7,886 bases of DNA from an uncultured Peptococcaceae bacterium (GTDB lineage Bacteria > Bacillota > Peptococcia > Peptococcales > Peptococcaceae): the NCBI GenBank assembly GCA_900553245.1, contig USCP01000089.1:1-7886 (forward strand), given 5' to 3'. The position numbers and the translations under genes were made by a program. The notes beneath the pieces are model-generated. The model was not told the DNA's origin. It did not search any database and saw nothing but the letters and a program-made list of their open reading frames with translations. Shown here one piece after another: positions 1 through 5,077 of this stretch. Every line of letters begins with the position of its first letter. Position 1 is the first letter of the stretch.

Positions 1-1416
1 AAACCTGGAAGCCACAACCGCAAGCGGAATCAACTCCGAAAACGCAGCCACTGTTCGCGCCCACCATGGAGTGGCGCAAAGAAGGACCAACAAGCAAATC
101 GGAATAGCCATCCATAACAACGCCACACGTTCACTGAGGTAGTTACAGTACATCGGTTTTTCTTCATCGCTGTCAAAATAAATGGCATCATCTTCTGTAT
201 CGGGCTTTCTGCGAATAAGCAGAGAAACCACCAACAGCATCAACGCAACCAGCAAAAGCGCACCGCCGATAAATCCAAAGCCACGCAAGCGCACATCTGC
301 AGCCGCATACGCCGAGTTTACCACCGCCGTCAATTGTTGAAGCACGATATTCAAATCAAGTACAGCAGTATCCGGAGATGAGAGCATGCTTACAATAAAT
401 TGTCCAAGCTGGGTCTTTCCTTCAAGCACCCACGGCATATAAGCCGAGGTCACATTAACAGCATGGTCACCAAACAACAAGCAAAATGGGTTACCGTAAT
501 CAAGAAGATTTTGCATAAAAGGATTAAAGCCTACAATTGCAAAGCCAACCGTGACCACGGCCGCAGCACGGATGCACAGCCATTTCACGGCCTGCTTTTT
601 ATAGAAAATCGCAACAAATACAATCAATGCCAAACCTAAAATCAGGGCTGTACGCAAGCCCCCCATTTGCATGTTTAAGATAAAAACCCATACAAACCCC
701 ATTGTAAGCAACAAATCACTGTGCAAATAGCCTTCATTTAAAGTAAGGTAAGACAAAATCAAAAAGCACACGCTTAAAAAGGCCAGCACTGCATCGTCGT
801 AATAGGTAAACATTTGAGAGAGGGCCACCGGATTGGCAAGCAACAGGAGCGTCGACAAGGTCGCTAAACGCGTATGCCCTTCCAACAAACGCACAAAGAA
901 ATGTCGCGCCAATAAAAAGGTCGGAATGGCAAACATCACCGTATGGAGTTTCGCCATCTCATAATGCCCCAAGAAGGCATAAAACGATGCATCCATCATC
1001 CAAACCGCTTTTCCGGAGCGATAAACAATCTCCGGCGCCCCGTCGGCACCGGCATAAATTGGATTCCAGCCATCGGCGAGCTTAACCACCGCATCGGTAT
1101 AAAAGCCTCGACCCCAATAAGAATATTCCCAAATCCAAGAAACCACATATCCCAATAACACGGTTGCAACCATATAGGTCACACCGATGACAAGCAAGCG
1201 CTTTTTGGTGATGGCTCTTCCATCTCGTTTACTCACCCAATAGAGCAAAATTAGCGCCACCACAACACATAGCGGCAATGAAAACGCTGTCACATGCAGA
1301 CCAAAAAGGACCGCAAACGCATTGACTACAAACAATGAGCAGCAAATCATCAGCCACCCTATTGCCCATTCAACTGAGCGTGGCAACGGTGCCACAGTAT
1401 TGTCGTTAGTACTCAT
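1..1416 (-). CDS. GT-C-like polytopic membrane protein, possible glycosyltransferase (3' end cut by window edge)
   Basis: The frame is open for 472 codons from an ATG at 1416 and runs off the left edge, so the C-terminus is missing. The start follows AAGGTGA at 1421-1427. The product is very hydrophobic, with about 11-12 likely membrane segments, roughly at residues 15-38, 43-61, 73-95, 158-176, 184-202, 208-226, 235-250, 254-271, 279-298, 380-401, 430-450 and 455-470. A cytoplasmic-looking acidic stretch lies at about 403-422. GWNPIY (116-121), YYDDA (205-209), a NPF near 309, GFGFIGG (379-385) and WWAR (451-454) resemble conserved points of large bacterial membrane proteins of the GT-C/PMT-like type, which move sugars from polyprenyl-phosphate donors to envelope acceptors. 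That family assignment is from memory. The acidic first-loop residue expected of a GT-C catalyst may be D108, which I cannot prove. It has its own promoter, downstream of the pncB terminator. Donor and acceptor are unknown. Confidence 0.75.
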   Translation of the reverse strand, partial: MSTNDNTVAPLPRSVEWAIGWLMICCSLFVVNAFAVLFGLHVTAFSLPLCVVVALILLYWVSKRDGRAITKKRLLVIGVTYMVATVLLGYVVSWIWEYSYWGRGFYTDAVVKLADGWNPIYAGADGAPEIVYRSGKAVWMMDASFYAFLGHYEMAKLHTVMFAIPTFLLARHFFVRLLEGHTRLATLSTLLLLANPVALSQMFTYYDDAVLAFLSVCFLILSYLTLNEGYLHSDLLLTMGFVWVFILNMQMGGLRTALILGLALIVFVAIFYKKQAVKWLCIRAAAVVTVGFAIVGFNPFMQNLLDYGNPFCLLFGDHAVNVTSAYMPWVLEGKTQLGQFIVSMLSSPDTAVLDLNIVLQQLTAVVNSAYAAADVRLRGFGFIGGALLLVALMLLVVSLLIRRKPDTEDDAIYFDSDEEKPMYCNYLSERVALLWMAIPICLLVLLCATPWWARTVAAFSELIPLAVVASRF

Positions 1417-1450
1417 TCCGTCACCTTCCTTCTCAAACAATCTTCCGTTT

Positions 1451-1479
1451 ATTATACACCACTGTCCCCAAGATATACA
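1451..1479 (-). promoter_or_regulatory. Candidate sigma-A promoter for the GT-C-like membrane protein gene
   Basis: On the minus strand a perfect TATAAT (-10, at 1451-1456) lies 17 bases from a weak -35, TGTATA (1474-1479, 3 of 6 matches to TTGACA). The predicted start is near 1444, giving a leader of about 28 bases before the ATG at 1416. It lies between the pncB terminator and the membrane protein gene, so the latter can be transcribed independently. Confidence 0.6.
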
Positions 1480-1499
1480 GCCGCCCTCCTACAAGCCAC

Positions 1500-1533
1500 A
1501 AAAAAACACCGTTGCTGTAAAAGCAACGGTGTT
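1500..1533 (-). terminator. Intrinsic terminator of the DUF695/RraB-Nudix-pncB operon
   Basis: A perfect 12-bp inverted repeat (1505-1516 with 1522-1533, arm AACACCGTTGCT) encloses a 5-base loop. On the minus strand it is followed by seven T (complement of the A run 1500-1506). It starts 29 bases past the pncB stop codon and has the usual form of a Rho-independent terminator. There is no comparable T run on the plus-strand side, so it works leftward only. Confidence 0.92.
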
Positions 1534-1562
1534 GTCTTCGATTCTTATCGCCCTTATACAAT

Positions 1563-3029
1563 TTAGTGCAAGGACTCTTCTTTTGAAATCACGTGACGGC
1601 GTTCCATCAGCATACGTTCGCGCATACTCCACAATGCAGAGGAATAGTCCACATAATAATGGTGTGGATTTTCAAAGCGTTTCACTTCATCCCATAAAGT
1701 ATCCAATTCTTTTTCACAGTACGCGCGAATTTCTGCCACACTAGGGCACTCATAAACGAGCTTCCCATGTTCAAAAATTGGCACTTGCAATTTCTCAGCA
1801 CGGAAATTTTTCACGGTTTTACGTTTCCATACCGCATTTGGATCAAAGATTTCGTACGGACGGCTATCATCAATCACTTCGTCCGCCATGGTTACCACAT
1901 CGGCAATGGCCTTATTGGTTTCCTTATCAAACAAACGCCAAGGCATCTTATAACCTGGGGTAGTAATTTTACCGATATTTTCACTGATTTTGATACGTGG
2001 TGCAATGATGCCTTCTTCTTCTACAGCCACCATTTTGTATACGCCGCCAAAAATCGGGTCACTCTTACATGTAATCAAGCGTTCCCCGACACCAAAGCTA
2101 TCGAGTTTCGCGCCTTGAACAATCAAGTCTTGAATCAAGAACTCATCCAAGCCACCGCTTGCTACAATAGCACAATCCTCAAAGCCTTCTGCATCAAGAA
2201 TTTCACGCACTTTTTTGGAAAGGTACGCAATGTCACCTCTGTCGATGCGAACCCCAGCTGGGCGATGCCCACTTGGCACCACCACTTCCTTAAACACCTT
2301 AATGGCATTTGGCAAACCGGAGCCAAGTACATCATAGGTATCAATCAGCAAGGTGCAGGCTTGTGGATATGCTTCGGCATATAAACGGAATGCCTTTTCT
2401 TCATCATTAAAGAGCTGTACCCAGCTATGCGCCATGGTACCCAAGGCAGGGACACCATAGTCACGGTCGGTAGAGGTATTGGCAGAGCCAACCACCCCAC
2501 CGATATACGCCGCACGCGCACCGTAGTTGGCAGCATCCGGACCTTGTGCTCGACGAGAACCGAATTCCATCACAGAACGCCCTTGTGCCGCACGCACAAT
2601 ACGATTGGCTTTTGTTGCAATCAAGCATTGATGGTTGATGGTTAGAAGCAACATGGTTTCCAAGAATTGTGCTTGAATGACCGGACCACGAACGGTTACC
2701 AACGGTTCATGTGGAAAAACCGGACGTCCTTCCGGTACTGCCCACACATCACATTCAAACTTGAAATCACGTAAATACGCCAAGAAGCCCTCATCAAAAA
2801 GCTGCTTGGAACGCAAGTACTCGATGTCCTCATCGGTAAACTTGAGATTTTTCAGATAGTCAATCAGTTGATCCAACCCCGCCATGATAACAAAGCCGCC
2901 ATCATCCGGAATGTCGCGGAAAAACATGTCAAAATATACAATTTGATCTTTCAGACCGTTAATGAAATAGCCATTGCCCATGGTAATTTCATAGAAGTCT
3001 GTCAAAAGCGTTAAGTTACGCTGTTCCAT
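1563..3029 (-). CDS. pncB: Nicotinate phosphoribosyltransferase
   Basis: The 488-residue product catalyses the first step of the Preiss-Handler NAD salvage route: nicotinate plus PRPP gives nicotinate mononucleotide, coupled to ATP hydrolysis, in the cytosol. Recognisable motifs, in order, are TDFYEITM (10-17), NHQCLIATKANRI (132-144), EFGSRRAQGPDAANYGAR (155-172), GTMAHSW (197-203), SGGLDE (291-296) and FGVGER (312-317). By family knowledge His201 in GTMAHSW should be the transiently phosphorylated histidine. Length and the C-terminal extension (about 400-488, ending in a VDYSSALWSMRERM-like helix) fit the long bacterial form. The start follows AAGGGGAG with a short spacer, 12 bases after the Nudix stop. 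It is the last gene of a three-gene operon and is followed by a strong terminator. Linkage to a Nudix/NrtR-type protein fits NAD-responsive control. Confidence 0.96.
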   Translation of the reverse strand: MEQRNLTLLTDFYEITMGNGYFINGLKDQIVYFDMFFRDIPDDGGFVIMAGLDQLIDYLKNLKFTDEDIEYLRSKQLFDEGFLAYLRDFKFECDVWAVPEGRPVFPHEPLVTVRGPVIQAQFLETMLLLTINHQCLIATKANRIVRAAQGRSVMEFGSRRAQGPDAANYGARAAYIGGVVGSANTSTDRDYGVPALGTMAHSWVQLFNDEEKAFRLYAEAYPQACTLLIDTYDVLGSGLPNAIKVFKEVVVPSGHRPAGVRIDRGDIAYLSKKVREILDAEGFEDCAIVASGGLDEFLIQDLIVQGAKLDSFGVGERLITCKSDPIFGGVYKMVAVEEEGIIAPRIKISENIGKITTPGYKMPWRLFDKETNKAIADVVTMADEVIDDSRPYEIFDPNAVWKRKTVKNFRAEKLQVPIFEHGKLVYECPSVAEIRAYCEKELDTLWDEVKRFENPHHYYVDYSSALWSMRERMLMERRHVISKEESLH

Positions 3030-3041
3030 TATTCGCTCCCC

Positions 3042-3929
3042 TTAAGACTGCCATAAATCCAAGGCGGACAAGCCGTCCTGCAGGCAATAGTTTTTGTTGT
3101 ATTCGTAAATTTGGTCAAGGACGCTACAGCCTTCCGGTTGATTGTCGCCACGCTTAATCAGAGGCTTCACATGTTCGAAGAAGGTCGTGCGCAACAATTC
3201 ATTGCCAATGACCGCTTCGAACACCCCTTGCAAATCAGCAATACGGAATTCATCCTCTACCCAATGAAATGCAATCGCAGTACGATACATTTTCGTACGC
3301 AAAGTTTCAACAGCACAGCCAATCATTTCTAAGTGGTCAAAAGCCAACCATTCGGCATCCTCACTCACCTCGCGGTGCCAGCCCCCATTGTCATCTGCTT
3401 TAAGGTCAATGCTTCCCTTGATTTCAAGGTCGCCGTTTTTCAAGTACACATGTGCACGATAATGACGCGGGTCGATGGTTTCTGTTTTCATCGACACTTC
3501 AAACCATGCCGCTTCTGCTGCATCATCCGCGCCCTTTACTTCGCCACTTTCTCCATACGGCACCACAGCCAGAAAAGTTTGAGTAATGACGCGGGTGCGT
3601 GGATCGCGATTCACACGGCTGTAAGTCGAAACCTCACCGCAATAAATCGGTTTTAAACCGGTTTCTTCTTCACACTCACGTGCCGCACACTCAGCAAGGG
3701 TCTCATCCTTATTCAAAAATCCACCCGGTAACGCCCAACCATCCTTATAAGGATGGTTGCCACGTTTTACCAAGAGCACCTCGAGCTTACGCACAGGATA
3801 TTTCTTTGTTTTATTTTCCGGTGTATCCAAACATCTGAATACCACACTGTCTGCGGTTACTGACGGATGCCAGTACATGGAGTCGTCATACGCCGCCGCA
3901 AACTGTAAATCTTCATTGGTTAGTTTCAT
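3042..3929 (-). CDS. Nudix hydrolase with C-terminal NrtR-type winged-helix domain
   Basis: The product has 295 residues. An intact Nudix box (GX5EX7REUXEEXGU) starts at G70, with E76, R84, E85, E88, E89 and G91 present; Cys86 stands where an aliphatic residue is usual. The metal-binding glutamates are kept, so hydrolysis of a nucleoside-diphosphate derivative such as ADP-ribose is plausible. Residues about 212-275 (AFHWVEDEF, then DLQGVFEAVIGNEL) match the pattern of the NrtR C-terminal winged helix, the Nudix-related repressor of NAD genes. Between them, at about 133-210, lies an extra segment not needed for a minimal Nudix fold. The gene is 12 bases from both neighbours and just upstream of pncB, which supports a role in NAD/ADP-ribose metabolism or its control. 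Whether it is an enzyme, a repressor or both cannot be settled from sequence. The start follows a TGAGG-type binding site. Confidence 0.88.
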   Translation of the reverse strand: MKLTNEDLQFAAAYDDSMYWHPSVTADSVVFRCLDTPENKTKKYPVRKLEVLLVKRGNHPYKDGWALPGGFLNKDETLAECAARECEEETGLKPIYCGEVSTYSRVNRDPRTRVITQTFLAVVPYGESGEVKGADDAAEAAWFEVSMKTETIDPRHYRAHVYLKNGDLEIKGSIDLKADDNGGWHREVSEDAEWLAFDHLEMIGCAVETLRTKMYRTAIAFHWVEDEFRIADLQGVFEAVIGNELLRTTFFEHVKPLIKRGDNQPEGCSVLDQIYEYNKNYCLQDGLSALDLWQS

Positions 3930-3941
3930 ACCAACGCCTCA

Positions 3942-4796
3942 TTAAATCCATGCATCAGTGTCTTCGGTTGGTGCCAATTCCCAGCCGTCGTAAACACCGA
4001 TGTTTTCATCCATGGCTTCAAAACATTCATAGGTCTTTTCGGTCAAGGTTGGATAGGTTAAGTCATGCTTTGCCATCATTTTGAGACCAAGACTCATCGG
4101 TTCGAGTTCCTCAACATACAGGTGGCTATCAATCACTTCATAACCGAGTTGGCTCAATGCGGATGCTGCCTTCACGCGACTTGCCCCGTCTTGGAAATAG
4201 AAGAAATGATATACACTGTACTCATGTTCCACATCCACACCGGATTCAATCAAGTTCTGAACCATGTAGCGGTTACGGATGTGAGCCATGTCCAAATCGG
4301 TTGGATAAATGGCGTTGAAATAGAAGGACCAGTTCCCGTCGTTGTCGCTCATATAGTTGAAATCGTAGTCACCGTATTCGGAAGCAATCTTCCCTACAAG
4401 CGGTGCCACATATTCCGCATCCGGACCATAAAAATAAAACATTCTGGTGCCGGCATAGGTCACAGCACCAACAAAACGAGCACGCCCTTCTTCGTTCATG
4501 ACCTTAATGATGTAGTCTTGGATTTCCATAATGGTGGCTTCTTCTTCTTCATCGTAGAAACCATCTTCGGTTGGATTCAAAAATTCCATTTGAATCCCCA
4601 TCAACCAGTGCAAACGTGGAATCGGAGCCTTATCAGCAACTGCAAAGTCAACCGTAACAAGCGCACGACCGTCATCCATCGCAGTCACATACATTTCATA
4701 TTCAGGTGGCAACTCTAAAATCGGATCTCTTTCCGCATCATCGTCTGCAAAGGTAAATTCAATTTTATTTCTAATTTCTTTATCTACTGCTTCCAT
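3942..4796 (-). CDS. DUF695 domain protein with C-terminal RraB-like domain
   Basis: This acidic 284-residue soluble protein appears to have two domains. Residues about 30-165 resemble DUF695, including a RFVGAVTYAGTRMFYFYGPD-like core and a DGNWSFYFNAIYP end. Residues about 178-278 resemble RraB, the regulator of RNase E in Enterobacteria: an IESG start, a HEYSVYHFFYF strand, an LGYEV segment and a YDGWELAPTED tail comparable to YDGWGTYFED of E. coli RraB (from memory). There is no signal peptide or membrane segment. It is the promoter-proximal gene of the operon, with GTGAGGA before its ATG, and lies 12 bases upstream of the Nudix gene. Its biochemical role is unknown. The E. coli RraB function relies on the RNase E scaffold region, so it should not be transferred automatically. 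The pairing of the two domains is visible; their joint function is not. Confidence 0.8.
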   Translation of the reverse strand: MEAVDKEIRNKIEFTFADDDAERDPILELPPEYEMYVTAMDDGRALVTVDFAVADKAPIPRLHWLMGIQMEFLNPTEDGFYDEEEEATIMEIQDYIIKVMNEEGRARFVGAVTYAGTRMFYFYGPDAEYVAPLVGKIASEYGDYDFNYMSDNDGNWSFYFNAIYPTDLDMAHIRNRYMVQNLIESGVDVEHEYSVYHFFYFQDGASRVKAASALSQLGYEVIDSHLYVEELEPMSLGLKMMAKHDLTYPTLTEKTYECFEAMDENIGVYDGWELAPTEDTDAWI

Positions 4797-4824
4797 AGCA
4801 TATCCTCACTTTTAAACAATATTT

Positions 4825-4840
4825 TCATGATTTTGCATGA
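4825..4840. repeat. Short inverted repeat in the 5' leader of the minus-strand operon
   Basis: TCATG and CATGA are separated by six bases. The repeat lies between the predicted start point (about 4849) and the first gene. It could be a protein-binding site or a chance repeat; it is too weak for a convincing RNA hairpin. Confidence 0.25.
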
Positions 4841-4844
4841 CACA

Positions 4845-4862
4845 TTATAATCTACAGTATAA
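4845..4862. promoter_or_regulatory. Candidate operator palindrome over the -10 of the pncB operon
   Basis: The 18-base sequence TTATAATCTACAGTATAA pairs at 7 of 9 symmetric positions. It fully contains the -10 hexamer (4856-4861) and reaches the predicted start point. A repressor bound here would block the operon promoter. The Nudix/NrtR-like product encoded in the same operon is the obvious candidate ligand, by inference only. AT-rich -10 regions often give partial palindromes by chance. Confidence 0.4.
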
Positions 4863-4884
4863 CGGATTCCCTTCACCTCGTCAA
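4856..4884 (-). promoter_or_regulatory. Sigma-A-type promoter of the DUF695/RraB-Nudix-pncB operon
   Basis: On the minus strand the -35 TTGACG (4879-4884) and -10 TATACT (4856-4861) are separated by exactly 17 bases, each with 5 of 6 consensus matches. The predicted start is near 4849, giving a leader of about 53 bases ahead of the ATG at 4796. A further TATAAT (4844-4849 on this strand) lies just downstream and has no good -35. Confidence 0.82.
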
Positions 4885-4940
4885 AGATAGATAATAGCCA
4901 TCAGTGTTCTTTTTTCCTCTATACAGTGCACCTCTCAGCC

Positions 4941-4966
4941 ATGAACAATCAATTGACAAGGTTCAT
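4941..4966. repeat. Inverted repeat flanking the metG -35 box
   Basis: ATGAAC (4941-4946) and GTTCAT (4961-4966) are perfect inverted copies. Their centres are 20 bases apart, about two helical turns, and they bracket the -35 hexamer at 4953-4958. The spacing suits a dimeric regulator, but six-base arms can arise by chance. Confidence 0.28.
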
Positions 4967-4981
4967 CCCCCGTTTTATACT
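4953..4981 (+). promoter_or_regulatory. Sigma-A-type promoter of metG-tatD
   Basis: A perfect -35 TTGACA (4953-4958) and a -10 TATACT (4976-4981, 5 of 6) are separated by 17 bases. Transcription should begin near 4988, giving a metG leader of about 90 bases. It diverges from the minus-strand operon promoter, whose -35 is about 70 bases away. Confidence 0.88.
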
Positions 4982-5008
4982 TAATGTGGATTCTAGCCAA
5001 TGGTGTAT

Positions 5009-5030
5009 GATGTATTGAACTACCTACATC
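5009..5030 (+). other. Small hairpin in the metG leader, abutting the terminator
   Basis: GATGTA (5009-5014) can pair with TACATC (5025-5030) around a 10-base loop. The last base of this hairpin (5030) is also the first base of the terminator stem, so the two structures abut and compete for only one base. GGTGTA at 5002-5007 could pair with the same TACATC arm using one G-U. The hairpin is weak by itself. Confidence 0.4.
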
Positions 5031-5053
5031 GCCTGCTTCGGCGGGCGTTTTTT
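5030..5053 (+). terminator. Leader terminator (putative attenuator) upstream of metG
   Basis: A 7-bp stem (5030-5036 with 5041-5047, one G-U pair) is closed by a stable C(UUCG)G tetraloop and followed directly by six T (5048-5053). This is a complete intrinsic terminator, about 25 bases before the metG start and about 65 bases after the predicted transcription start. No plus-strand gene upstream needs it, so it should act on the metG transcript itself. I found no T-box motif and no clear antiterminator in the leader. Confidence 0.8.
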
Positions 5054-5060
5054 ATTACTA

Positions 5061-5068
5061 AGAGGAGG
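5061..5068 (+). promoter_or_regulatory. Ribosome binding site that fixes the metG start
   Basis: AGAGGAGG lies 9 bases before the ATG at 5078. The reading frame is open back to an ATG at 5000. That upstream start has no comparable binding site and would translate through the terminator hairpin, so 5078 is chosen. The protein then begins MSDNTFYVTTPIYYP, matching the usual MetRS N-terminus. Confidence 0.9.
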
Positions 5069-5077
5069 ACTAAATTT

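Noticed and set aside
400..1158. Small plus-strand frames in the left region
   Set aside because: They lie opposite a continuous 472-codon minus-strand membrane protein and have no coding character.
1767..2384. 205-codon plus-strand frame opposite pncB
   Set aside because: It is antisense to a fully conserved pncB, with no recognisable motif and no clear ribosome binding site.
4065..4718. 217-codon plus-strand frame opposite the DUF695/RraB gene
   Set aside because: It is antisense to a gene with recognisable domains and has a His/Phe/Ile-rich composition typical of a shadow frame.
4988..5077. T-box riboswitch or SAM riboswitch in front of metG
   Set aside because: The leader is only about 90 bases. 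There is no T-box consensus, no specifier-loop stem and no SAM-aptamer-like multi-helix junction.
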